A DNA stretch of 64,000 nucleotides from Oligoflexia bacterium (GTDB lineage: Bacteria; Bdellovibrionota; UBA1018), in NCBI GenBank assembly GCA_023701205.1, contig JAMPXJ010000026.1:1-64000 (forward strand), read 5' to 3'. The notes below the pieces were generated by a model. The model ran no database searches. It saw only the letters and a list, made by a program, of their open reading frames with translations, and was not told the DNA's origin. Below, in pieces: positions 1 to 6,569 of the stretch; position 1 is the stretch's first letter; every line of letters starts with the position of its first letter. The position numbers were made by a program, and so were the translations under genes.

Positions 1-65
1 CTTGCCTCCCACATATCGTGGACTTTGACCCCGGAAATCGGGGTGATAAACTGCCGCTCGGGCAT
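1..65 (-). CDS. Partial CDS, N-terminus of unknown protein (runs off the left edge)
   Basis: On the minus strand an ATG at 65 opens a frame reading MPERQFITPISGVKVHDMW, uninterrupted to the window edge. An AAAGGA ribosome-binding site lies about seven bases upstream. Only 21 codons are visible, so no family can be named. The reading rests on the start context and the protein-like composition. Confidence 0.45.
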   Translation of the reverse strand, partial: MPERQFITPISGVKVHDMWEA

Positions 66-264
66 GGGCGGTTCCTTTCGTTAAAATTAAGTGTAAGCAA
101 CTCAATTCTAACAAAACCGTTCATGCCCCTCGTTTTGATGAAGAGCCGGACTGCATTGAATAGCGGCTCGCGGTGGCTAGGGCTCTCGATCAAACCCAGG
201 ACATCCTTCCCTGTGGTGACCGGCACGAGCCCCGATCCTTGGGGCCTTGTCGTTCAAATTAGTT

Positions 265-651
265 TCAGTTCTCCCGGATCCAATTCTTTAAAAAGTTCGC
301 GACTAATTCGCTCACTTTTACGTTCTTGCTAACTGCCTTGGATGTGAGCAGTTCTTTGTCCTTCCTGCTCATCGGAAGCCACAAGGCGATTTTCTCTTCG
401 CCATTGATGACAGTGTACTCTCCACCCCATTCATCGCGATAGACAACGTTATCCATTTCTTGTCCCTTCCCTTTTTTGTCGTTGTGTTGAAGCCATTCCA
501 GCACCTGTTCACGCAGGAACCGCCATTCACGCCCTACCTTCCGACCAGGGATCTCTCCGCTGCGAACCAGTTGATAAGCGGTCGTTTCGGTAATTCGGAG
601 AAGTTCTGCGAGCTCCTCCATATTCATGATCTTGTTTTCTGCGTTAGACAT
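265..651 (-). CDS. Excisionase-type helix-turn-helix DNA-binding protein
   Basis: This 128-residue protein begins with an excisionase/MerR-like winged helix-turn-helix at residues 10-55, with the core ELAELLRITETTAYQLVRSG followed by GRKVGREWRF. That is the usual pattern of the HTH_17 excisionase family, in which the second helix and wing contact DNA. The C-terminal 35 residues (SKNVKVSELVANFLKNWI) resemble a short ribbon-helix-helix or antitoxin-like tail. Its gene diverges from the brnT/brnA pair, with 106 bases between the starts. It could regulate that pair, be an antitoxin itself, or be a leftover from a mobile element. The DNA-binding fold is secure; the role is inferred. Confidence 0.72.
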   Translation of the reverse strand: MSNAENKIMNMEELAELLRITETTAYQLVRSGEIPGRKVGREWRFLREQVLEWLQHNDKKGKGQEMDNVVYRDEWGGEYTVINGEEKIALWLPMSRKDKELLTSKAVSKNVKVSELVANFLKNWIREN

Positions 652-722
652 GGACTATCTGATACTATCTTATTTCAGCTTTTGTCAAATTGCATCTTAG
701 AAGCCAGATGGAAAGGCCCCTA

Positions 723-750
723 TTGCAGAATTAGGTATAACAGTTATACT
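723..750 (+). promoter_or_regulatory. Promoter and palindromic operator of brnT/brnA
   Basis: A perfect 7-base-arm palindrome, GTATAAC-a-GTTATAC, spans 735-749 and overlaps a TATACT -10 box at 745-750. A TTGCAG -35-like box sits 16 bases upstream at 723-728. The expected transcription start falls within a few bases of the brnT ATG at 758, and no Shine-Dalgarno is visible. BrnA-type antitoxins are known to repress their own promoter by binding such palindromes. The assignment here is by position and symmetry. Confidence 0.6.
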
Positions 751-757
751 TGTTTGC

Positions 758-1030
758 ATGCGCTTCAAATACGACAAAGCCAAAAGCGCTAGACTTCGAA
801 AAACGCGGGGAATCGGATTCGAAGAGGCTCAAGAACTTTTTTATAGGCCGTATTTTCTTGATCAAGTCTTAGACGATCCCGAACAGTGGGTCGCTATCGG
901 CTGGGTGAATACCCATCTTTACTCCGTGATCTACGAAGAACGAGAAGACGGCGATGGGTTGTACTACCACCTTGTTACTCTTTGGAGATCGACTAAGGCT
1001 GAGAGGTTAAAATATGAAGAGTACTCGTAA
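758..1030 (+). CDS. brnT: BrnT family toxin of a type II toxin-antitoxin pair
   Basis: The 90-residue product has the BrnT architecture: an N-terminal F-x-Y-D-x-x-K segment (MRFKYDKAKSARLRKTRGI), the GFEEAQELF helix, and the C-terminal strand-helix LVTLWRSTKAERLKYEEY. BrnT toxins are small RNase-fold proteins that arrest translation and are neutralised by the ribbon-helix-helix antitoxin BrnA. The usual N-terminal SNLRKHG is diverged to SARLRKTRG. The gene overlaps brnA by 17 bases, giving the toxin-first order normal for this family. The ATG at 758 has no Shine-Dalgarno and lies immediately after a -10 box, so translation may be nearly leaderless. Family assignment is by motif. Confidence 0.82.
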   Translation: MRFKYDKAKSARLRKTRGIGFEEAQELFYRPYFLDQVLDDPEQWVAIGWVNTHLYSVIYEEREDGDGLYYHLVTLWRSTKAERLKYEEYS

Positions 1031-1298
1031 GAAACAGCTGACTGCTGATGAAATCGCAGCAGCAGGAGATCGCGGAGAGGACGTGACGAAGCATTTCGCT
1101 GGCAAAGGACGGATGATGGCTGGTCTTCCTCGTGAGGGCATTCAACGAGTCAATGTCGACTTTACAAAAGAGATGCTAGACGAACTTGATGCTGAGGCCA
1201 GACGACTGAACATCAGCCGCCAAGCCGTGATCAAGACAATGGTCAGCGATGGTTTAGATCGTAGAACAGCAAGCAGAGGACGCAAGAAAGCGTCCTAA
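1014..1298 (+). CDS. brnA: BrnA family antitoxin (ribbon-helix-helix)
   Basis: The 94-residue protein has a flexible N-terminus that would wrap the toxin. A CopG-like ribbon-helix-helix follows at about residues 44-83 (QRVNVDFTKEMLDELDAEA, then ISRQAVIKTMVSDGL). It overlaps the toxin gene by 17 bases and has a GAGAGG ribosome-binding site inside it, so the two are translationally coupled. BrnA dimers bind DNA, and the palindrome at 735-749 is the likely operator. The tail RTASRGRKKAS is strongly basic. Confidence 0.82.
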   Translation: MKSTRKKQLTADEIAAAGDRGEDVTKHFAGKGRMMAGLPREGIQRVNVDFTKEMLDELDAEARRLNISRQAVIKTMVSDGLDRRTASRGRKKAS

Positions 1299-1625
1299 CT
1301 CGCTCCAGCGCCGACATTTGACCGGAAAACAAATGGCTCAGAGGCGCCCGGCGACCGCGATCCCTCCCAAAAAGCGCCCCGGGACACGTCGATGAATCGC
1401 TGACCCAGCATTTCTGCCCAAGGTGGGGATCACCTCCCCCAGGTATTCCGCGCCGTAAACCAAGTCCCCTGTATTCCTAGACAGATTTCTGTCGCCCTAC
1501 AGGAGCCCGTTTCAAGGCGCCTTCCCGACCCCGGAAAGCCGAGAGGTCATTCCCTTTTCGACCGACAGTGGCGTCAGTCATTTGCCAATCAAGATCAAAG
1601 CCTTGGAAGCCGATACGACGCCATA
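1299..1625. other. Gene-free interval
   Basis: No convincing coding frame is seen in these 327 bases between brnA and the secreted HExxH protein. The stretch contains a GGTGGGGATCACCTCCCCC near-palindrome around 1424-1442 that could fold, but it has no T-tract that would mark it as a terminator. Confidence 0.4.
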
Positions 1626-2753
1626 ATGGTCTTCCCAAAATGGAGCATGAGATTCTCAATATTTCTGATTCTTTTCTCAACCTCCGTCGGCGCCGAAACT
1701 CGCATTCGCGGCGCCCAACAGCCAACGTCCAAATGCATTGAAGCCTTCCTCAAGATTTCGCTTAAAACACAGGATCCCGCATCCGTCGCCCAAGCTCGAG
1801 TAGACCTTTGGAATCAATGGACTACGTTAAGAAATGTTCAGAACGAAACAAACCGGGAAGGCCTTTTTAAGGGGATCATCGAAAAAATCGAAAATCTCTG
1901 GGACATGGACGGAACCAAGTGGGAGCTCACCTCTGATGAAAGGAGCTTGATCATCAGTCCAGATCCCAAAGGCAGCTATCTCAACCGCATGGCTGCCTCG
2001 ATGGAAACAAATCTCGGCGGTACTCGGCTTGTTCTTGACCCAGGAGAAATACTTAGCCGAGGTGGCGGTTACAGTAGACCATCAAATTCCATTTTCATGC
2101 CCATAGAAGCGCTGTCCCACCCTCAGGAGGGAATCGCGATGGTTGCCCATGAAGTCAAACACCGGATCTTTTGGTTAAAACTAAATGAAGGGCATCGTAG
2201 TTTCTTATACGGATGGTTTAATTCGAATGAAGCTGGCAGTGATCTTGAAGAGCTATTCACTTACGCGTTAGAATTGCGAATATATTCTTCAATCCTGAGG
2301 GGCGCTGATCACATTCCGGGAGAAGAAGAACTCGGAAACATCGCCGCGAAAAGAACGGGTGTACTCTCTCAATGGGGGCACGATAAAATCGCAAAACCAA
2401 TCAAGACACTGACCGAAAGGTGGCTCCCCACGCTTCGATCCATTCAAAGTGAAAATTTGTCCGTTTGGAATCTTACGCAATGGACGGAAAAAATTGATGG
2501 ATACGACGTTCAGGTTAGAGGCTTAAAGGATCCCAATGGCCATATTATCGCTTTTCATCAGGCTCCTCTCCCGTTTAACTCCGATGCTCAACGCGCAGAC
2601 GACAAACTTGCGATTCACGTCGGCTTCTACTCGAACGCGATTTTCTTCGACTATTCTGGGTTAACAACCAGGACAAAAGTATCGTTCAAACGTTCACGGA
2701 CTTGGATTCCCGTTTTGCTCGAAACGACTTACGACTTGATCAAAGCGACATAG
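1626..2753 (+). CDS. Secreted protein with HEVKH zinc-protease-like motif, unknown family
   Basis: A hydrophobic segment (FSIFLILFSTSVGA, residues 10-23) looks like a Sec signal peptide. At residues 175-179 the sequence is AHEVKH, which fits the HExxH zinc-binding pattern of gluzincin metalloproteases. An acidic LEELFTYALE helix about 35 residues later could supply the third ligand. No named family is recognised. The last ~25 codons (after YSGLTT) look unnatural, and the reading frame one base over continues with protein-like sequence to 2935, so the true protein is probably about 60 residues longer with a frameshift near 2660-2675. Base composition is lower in GC than the housekeeping genes to the right. 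Confidence 0.6.
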   Translation: MVFPKWSMRFSIFLILFSTSVGAETRIRGAQQPTSKCIEAFLKISLKTQDPASVAQARVDLWNQWTTLRNVQNETNREGLFKGIIEKIENLWDMDGTKWELTSDERSLIISPDPKGSYLNRMAASMETNLGGTRLVLDPGEILSRGGGYSRPSNSIFMPIEALSHPQEGIAMVAHEVKHRIFWLKLNEGHRSFLYGWFNSNEAGSDLEELFTYALELRIYSSILRGADHIPGEEELGNIAAKRTGVLSQWGHDKIAKPIKTLTERWLPTLRSIQSENLSVWNLTQWTEKIDGYDVQVRGLKDPNGHIIAFHQAPLPFNSDAQRADDKLAIHVGFYSNAIFFDYSGLTTRTKVSFKRSRTWIPVLLETTYDLIKAT

Positions 2754-2935
2754 AGGCATTAAAGCCTGTAATAGGACGACTCATAAAGGACGTACAAAAG
2801 CTGAATAAAACTGCGGGATTCGCCGAACACAGTCTTAGAAACATTCATGATCAGGTCAGCTCCGGAAACTTCGATGCTTTGGCGAATGAGACTTCCGATT
2901 TGATCTCACGACTAAGAGATCAAGTCGCGCGGTAG
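2702..2935 (+). pseudogene. Frameshifted C-terminal continuation of the HEVKH protein
   Basis: This frame overlaps the end of the upstream gene. Its only start here is a TTG at 2702 with no ribosome-binding site, yet it reads a helical, coiled-coil-like sequence (SDIEALKPVIGRLIKDVQKL ... SDLISRLRDQVAR). The frame is already open and protein-like before 2702 (QDKSIVQTFTDLDSRFARND), so it is better read as the displaced C-terminus of the preceding protein than as a separate gene. A sequencing or assembly indel is equally possible. Confidence 0.5.
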
Positions 2936-3075
2936 GCATCATCAATAGGATATGAACTTGTCCGCGGTATTTTCTCGGGCGGAAACCACTAGAGAACCTT
3001 GCGAAGCCCGGTCAAAAACGCGCCTGGATCGGGCTTCAGTTTTTTCGCTGAAATTCCGTCTAGGGACTCTTCGCC

Positions 3076-3288
3076 TTACCGTCCAAGCCTCGGGCCGCCC
3101 TTGGCAGCCTTCCGGACGGGCCGATAGGGAAAGGTGGGCAGCGTCCCCCAAGACCGCGTATCCCGGACCTCGCGGAGCATCGCGAATTGGACCTTCCAAA
3201 GGCGTATCTTCCAGTCGGTCGGATGAAGGGCGGTCATCCCTAAGACCACCGCGATCGCGATATTCACGAGTTCTTTGACTGGGAGCAT
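3076..3288 (-). CDS. Small unknown protein, copy 1 of a duplicated pair
   Basis: The 70-residue product starts MLPVKELVNIAIAVVLGMTA and continues with HPTDWKIRLWKVQFAMLREV and RDTRSWGTLPTFPYRPVRKA. It is clearly homologous along its whole length to the product at 3901-4116, including the GG-x-R-x-GR C-terminus. The ATG at 3288 was chosen because similarity between the copies begins there and an AAGGA lies about ten bases upstream. One hydrophobic stretch (residues 8-20) could be a membrane or signal segment; the rest is basic and aromatic. The family is not recognised. Conservation of protein sequence between diverged DNA copies is the main evidence that it is real. Confidence 0.55.
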   Translation of the reverse strand: MLPVKELVNIAIAVVLGMTALHPTDWKIRLWKVQFAMLREVRDTRSWGTLPTFPYRPVRKAAKGGPRLGR

Positions 3289-3506
3289 GAGCTTCCATCC
3301 TTTTGGTTGAAGGCCATCAACAGCGTAGTCTTCGGCACCCCCACGCGCTCGGCGATCTCCCGCCAGGTCAGACCTGCTTCTCTCAGGGTTACCAGCTCCA
3401 AGAGATCGATCCGCTTCCTGGTCCATCTTTCGGCGAAAATCAGCCGTACCGTGGGCGGTACAAGTTCGTTTGTACCGGCATAGCCCCCACCATCTCCTCT
3501 TCCCTT
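3264..3506 (-). pseudogene. Start-less helix-turn-helix reading frame
   Basis: An 80-codon open frame on the minus strand contains a convincing HTH unit: RIDLLELVTLREAGLTWREI followed by AERVGVPKTTLLMAFNQK. This is the pattern of short homeodomain-like or Xre-like DNA-binding domains. No ATG or GTG start exists upstream in this frame; the nearest ATG (MPVQTN) is in another frame that closes after 13 codons. The 3' end overlaps the first eight codons of the 70-residue gene at 3288. It is most likely a decayed or frameshifted regulator gene. Confidence 0.42.
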
Positions 3507-3607
3507 TCACAAGTAAGCCATGTCGGACGCGGACATCCTGTCCTGGATGCTGGCGCCTTCCTGGCTCGCACGAGTCCTCAGGCTTACTTGTGAAAGAGAA
3601 GAGGAGA
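3491..3607. repeat. Long inverted repeat, 27-base arms
   Basis: The left arm 3493-3519 (TCTCCTCTTCCCTTTCACAA, then GTAAGCC) and the right arm 3581-3607 are reverse complements with one mismatch, separated by 61 bases. The spacer begins with its own small hairpin (ATGTC...GACAT). No transposase is adjacent. Arm and spacer sizes resemble the element at 14712-14821. It may be a miniature mobile element or a large RNA hairpin. Confidence 0.7.
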
Positions 3608-3763
3608 CCGCGACGTCCAAGGAGCGAACTTGGAATAAAGCCTTCGGCCATCCGCGAAGCGGATCATTCCAAGTTCGGAGGCCGGAGCGCCATTCTTGGT
3701 GAGGCCACCATTCAAGCCTGAAAACGAACTCTGACCGGAAATTTTTTTAGTCAAAGAAAACGT

Positions 3764-3792
3764 GGGGGAAGCAAACGCTTCCCCCTTTTTTA
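3764..3792 (+). terminator. Rho-independent terminator
   Basis: A perfect 9-base-pair stem, GGGGGAAGC-AAAC-GCTTCCCCC, is followed directly by TTTTTTATTT, a canonical plus-strand intrinsic terminator. No confident plus-strand gene precedes it, which implies an unrecognised transcript in 3300-3760. Confidence 0.85.
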
Positions 3793-3818
3793 TTTAAGCT
3801 AGGGAGAGGTGATCAAAA

Positions 3819-3953
3819 ATGAGGTCTGTCGCGCTTCTGGTCTTGTCTACATTTCTAAGCGCCGCTTGTTCGACTGCGAGCCAAAGTCCAGCCCCACGGA
3901 CTACCGCCCAGCCCCGGACCCGCCTTTCCTGGCGGGCAGCCGCGGCGGCTTGA
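3819..3953 (+). CDS. Short putative lipoprotein, 44 residues
   Basis: The ATG at 3819 follows a strong AGGGAGAGG ribosome-binding site. The product begins MRSVALLVLSTFLSAACSTA, with a lysine-poor but hydrophobic signal segment and a lipobox-like LSAAC, so it would be anchored at Cys17. It continues with a Pro/Thr/Arg-rich tail and ends at 3953, overlapping the 3' end of the opposite-strand 71-residue gene. Either this is a genuine entericidin-sized lipoprotein or the 5' end of a longer lipoprotein gene cut off by the duplicated element. It sits just after the terminator at 3764-3792. Confidence 0.45.
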   Translation: MRSVALLVLSTFLSAACSTASQSPAPRTTAQPRTRLSWRAAAAA

Positions 3954-4116
3954 ATGGAATGACCGGCAGGGTGCCCCAAGACCGCGTTTCCCGAACCTCC
4001 TTGAGCATCGAGTACTGGAGTTTCCAGAGCCGCATCTTGTAATCGGTCGGATGCAGGGCGGCCATTCCCAGGACCACGGCTGTCGCAATCGTCACGCGTT
4101 CTTTGATCGGGAGCAT
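3901..4116 (-). CDS. Small unknown protein, copy 2 of a duplicated pair
   Basis: The 71-residue product reads MLPIKERVTIATAVVLGMAA, then HPTDYKMRLWKLQYSMLKEV and RETRSWGTLPVIPFKPPRL. Pairwise inspection against the copy at 3076-3288 shows about 60-65 percent identity with conservative substitutions (W/Y, I/M, V/L), a sign of protein-level selection. The ATG at 4116 has GGAGAG/GAGG upstream. It has a hydrophobic N-terminal half and a basic, proline-rich tail. Function is unknown. Unlike copy 1 it is not preceded by an HTH frame. Confidence 0.58.
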   Translation of the reverse strand: MLPIKERVTIATAVVLGMAALHPTDYKMRLWKLQYSMLKEVRETRSWGTLPVIPFKPPRLPARKGGSGAGR

Positions 4117-4201
4117 GAGCCTCCATCTCTCCCTCTCAGCGTGCTCGCCCCCTAAGCAAGACAGCGAGCGCAAATATTTCTGCTTTTACAGGCTCATGCG
4201 C

Positions 4202-4669
4202 CTACCGGAGCGCTTTGATTTTACAGGTTGGGAGCCCTGCTCCGCCGACTCGGATAATCCAGTCACCGTCGCTTGCAACGAGAACCTGCAGGTCGGATTT
4301 AATCACCTGACCTGCCGGACGGGCTACGGTAACCCAGGTACGAATCCCGGCAATTCCCTGCGGATTGCCTACGTATACTTGGTGATTAGGCTGATAAACT
4401 GGATTGAGCTGGTCATTTTGCCTGAGCTCGAATTGCGGCGGAGTTTTTGTTGAAGATGGCTTGTTGATGACTACGCGATAGGTGATTTCGTTGGCGCCGG
4501 TCTTGAGCAAATCGACATCAACGGCACAGGACTGCTTGCCACCGGCAACGCCTACATGGCGTCCCTCAGGTAGTTCCATCACCAAAGAACGGATCAGGGT
4601 GGACTGATCAGCGGCCATTGCCGTTGAACAAACGGTGAGAGCTAGCAAGACTAGACTGATTGAACGCAT
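4202..4669 (-). CDS. Secreted protein of unknown function
   Basis: The 155-residue product starts MRSISLVLLALTVCSTAMA, a clear Sec signal peptide with AMA-A cleavage, and two further Cys (in SCAVDVDLL and TCKIKALR) could form a disulphide. The ATG at 4669 is chosen over longer frames because it has an AGGAG site eight bases upstream and directly precedes the signal peptide. The mature part is beta-rich (EITYRVVINK, IRTWVTVARP, DLQVLVASDGDWIIRVGG), suggesting a small periplasmic or surface beta-sandwich. No family is recognised. A good promoter lies immediately upstream. Confidence 0.68.
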   Translation of the reverse strand: MRSISLVLLALTVCSTAMAADQSTLIRSLVMELPEGRHVGVAGGKQSCAVDVDLLKTGANEITYRVVINKPSSTKTPPQFELRQNDQLNPVYQPNHQVYVGNPQGIAGIRTWVTVARPAGQVIKSDLQVLVASDGDWIIRVGGAGLPTCKIKALR

Positions 4670-5055
4670 TTGGATGTCTCCTATTTGATTTAGGCATACA
4701 TATAGCGAATTATGCGCTGCGTCAACCTTATAGGTGACACTCAACCGTGCGATCTTTGTGTGCGGCCGAATGGCTCTGGCCTTTCCCGTTTTCAGAATCG
4801 AAAGATTTTGAACAGTAATGCCTACGCGATCGGCTGGCCGCGTCCAGCTCGAACGGCTCCTCGTACTCCTTAAGTCGACCGTCCAAGATAGGACCAACCA
4901 AACCCAACCGCTGCTCTTTCACTATGGGGGCAATGTGGAATCGCGAGGATGCACCTCCAGGCGGAATGGCCCCCCGCTTGTGGGATATAGCAAGGCACCC
5001 GCTCCGCATGCCTTGCACCGCATTTGCACTATTTCAGACGGAAAAGGAGGCAACC
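4670..5055. other. Gene-free interval with one promoter
   Basis: These 386 bases separate the minus-strand secreted protein from the csbD-like gene. Apart from the promoter at 4697-4725 and the AGGAGG site just before 5056, no coding frame with natural composition is seen on either strand. Confidence 0.4.
4697..4725 (-). promoter_or_regulatory. Sigma-70 type promoter of the secreted protein
   Basis: Read on the minus strand, TTGACG (4725-4720) and TATGTA (4702-4697) are separated by exactly 17 bases. The predicted start lies about 20 bases before the AGGAG site and ATG at 4669. Confidence 0.65.
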
Positions 5056-5271
5056 ATGGGTGCGCTCAAAGATCGAATCAAAGGCTATTTCAATATCGGG
5101 AAAGGAAGATTCAACCAGGGAGTCGCGCAGGATACCGGCGATACCCGACTTCAAAAGAGAGGCATGAAGCAGGAAACCGCCGGCAACATCCAAAAGGGCA
5201 TAGGAGACGTCAAGGCTCAGGTGGGCGAAACACTTCAAAACGTCGGGAACCGCGTGAAACGGAGCGGGTAA
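5056..5271 (+). CDS. CsbD-like stress protein
   Basis: The 71-residue product is hydrophilic and helical, with the repeated Gly/Gln-containing pattern of CsbD proteins: GRFNQGVAQDTGDTRLQKRG followed by KQETAGNIQKGIGDVKAQVG. CsbD-family proteins are small general-stress products of unclear biochemical role. The ATG at 5056 follows a perfect AGGAGG site; a longer frame from 4924 is rejected because its sequence is unnatural. The gene stands alone before the M48 protease. Confidence 0.68.
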   Translation: MGALKDRIKGYFNIGKGRFNQGVAQDTGDTRLQKRGMKQETAGNIQKGIGDVKAQVGETLQNVGNRVKRSG

Positions 5272-5320
5272 GTGCAATCGCGAATCGCCGTGCGGCCTGA
5301 ATTCGTCTAGAGTGGAGTCG

Positions 5321-6550
5321 ATGAATGCCTACGTCTTGCTTATCCTTGGCCTCGCGGTCGGCAATGCTTTTCTCGATATCCTGATCGAGCGCCTCAATCA
5401 CGCACGGCTTTCGCCTCAGCTGCCCGCGGAGTTCGAAGGTCTGTATGACGAAACGGAATACGCTCGCAGCATCGAGTACCAGGCCGCGAGTGCACGATTT
5501 GATATCGTTCGCGGCCTGGTCATGACTGGCGCTTTCCTAGCCTTCTGGTTTTCTGGCGGGTTCGCGGCCCTCGATCGCACGGCCGGATCCCTGCAACACG
5601 GCCCCGTCGCCACAGGACTCATTTTCTTTGGAATCCTGGCCGCCTTCCAGGGGCTATTGTCTCTCCCCTTTGCCATCTACTCCACCTTTGTCATCGAGCA
5701 GAAGTTCGGGTTCAATCGGACGACGCCTCGGACTTTCGCGGCGGATCGCCTCAAAGGGATCCTGCTCGCCGTTATCCTCGGAGGCCCTGCACTTGCCGCG
5801 ATCCTCTGGATCTTCGAGCGCTTCGGCTCGGGCGCGTGGCTCCCGGCCTGGTTCAGCTTTACCGCGGTCCAGCTCCTGCTGCTCTTCCTCGCACCGATCG
5901 TGATTCTACCGCTTTTCAACAGCTACGTCCCGATGCCCCCAGGGGAACTCAAAAACGCCATCGAGGCGCTCGCCAGAAAGCAGGATTTCGCGTTGGGCGC
6001 TCTTTATCAGATGGATGGCTCCCGGCGCTCGAGCAAGTCCAATGCGTTTTTCACGGGCTTCGGGCGTTTCCGCAGGCTCGTGCTCTTTGACACGCTCATC
6101 GAGAAACACACGCGCGAGGAGCTGCTCGGAGTCCTCGCTCACGAGATCGGGCACTTCAAGCTCAAGCACATCCCGCGCTCGATCGCGTTCTCGCTTTTCT
6201 CCTCAATGCTCCTCTTCTGGTTCCTCTCGCTCTTTCTCGGCAATCGGGAGGCCGTGGCGGCCCTCGGCTTTGCGAACGTCAGCGTCCATGCAAGCCTGCT
6301 GGTCGTGGGATTCCTCTACTCACCGGTTTCGCGAGCGCTTTCGATCATCGGGCACGCGCTCTCGCGCAAGCACGAGTTCGAGGCGGATCGCTATGCCCGC
6401 GAGGCCTGCGGGAATCCAGAGGCCCTCGTCTCGGCGCTCAAGAAGCTGAGCCGCGACAACTTCTCGCACCTGACGCCCCACCCGCTCAAGGTCTTCGTGG
6501 AGTACACGCATCCTCCGGTGCTGCGGCGGATCGAGGCGCTGCGGTCTTGA
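5321..6550 (+). CDS. CAAX prenyl protease 1-like M48 metalloprotease (Ste24 family)
   Basis: This is a multi-pass membrane zinc protease of the Ste24/HtpX-like M48 family. The catalytic motif HEIGHFKLKH lies at about residues 274-283, and the third-ligand segment HEFEADRYA at about 351-359, separated by two membrane segments as in Ste24. About six further hydrophobic segments occur in the N-terminal half, and the length (about 409 residues) matches the family. Bacterial members process or degrade membrane substrates without prenylation. The start is taken at the ATG at 5321 (MNAYVLLILGLAVG), with GGAG just upstream; an in-frame GTG at 5312 is the alternative. Confidence 0.88.
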   Translation: MNAYVLLILGLAVGNAFLDILIERLNHARLSPQLPAEFEGLYDETEYARSIEYQAASARFDIVRGLVMTGAFLAFWFSGGFAALDRTAGSLQHGPVATGLIFFGILAAFQGLLSLPFAIYSTFVIEQKFGFNRTTPRTFAADRLKGILLAVILGGPALAAILWIFERFGSGAWLPAWFSFTAVQLLLLFLAPIVILPLFNSYVPMPPGELKNAIEALARKQDFALGALYQMDGSRRSSKSNAFFTGFGRFRRLVLFDTLIEKHTREELLGVLAHEIGHFKLKHIPRSIAFSLFSSMLLFWFLSLFLGNREAVAALGFANVSVHASLLVVGFLYSPVSRALSIIGHALSRKHEFEADRYAREACGNPEALVSALKKLSRDNFSHLTPHPLKVFVEYTHPPVLRRIEALRS

Positions 6551-6569
6551 TTGCCTCCCCGCCGTCCCC

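Noticed and set aside
66..264. Minus-strand frame reading GLVPVTTGKDVLGLIESPSH-like sequence
   Set aside because: It looks fairly natural, but it has only a GTG start without ribosome-binding site and overlaps the better-supported ATG start at 65.
2942..3298. Plus- and minus-strand frames of 100-120 codons in 2942-3300
   Set aside because: They are Arg/Pro/Ser-rich antisense or out-of-frame readings of the 70-residue gene at 3076-3288.
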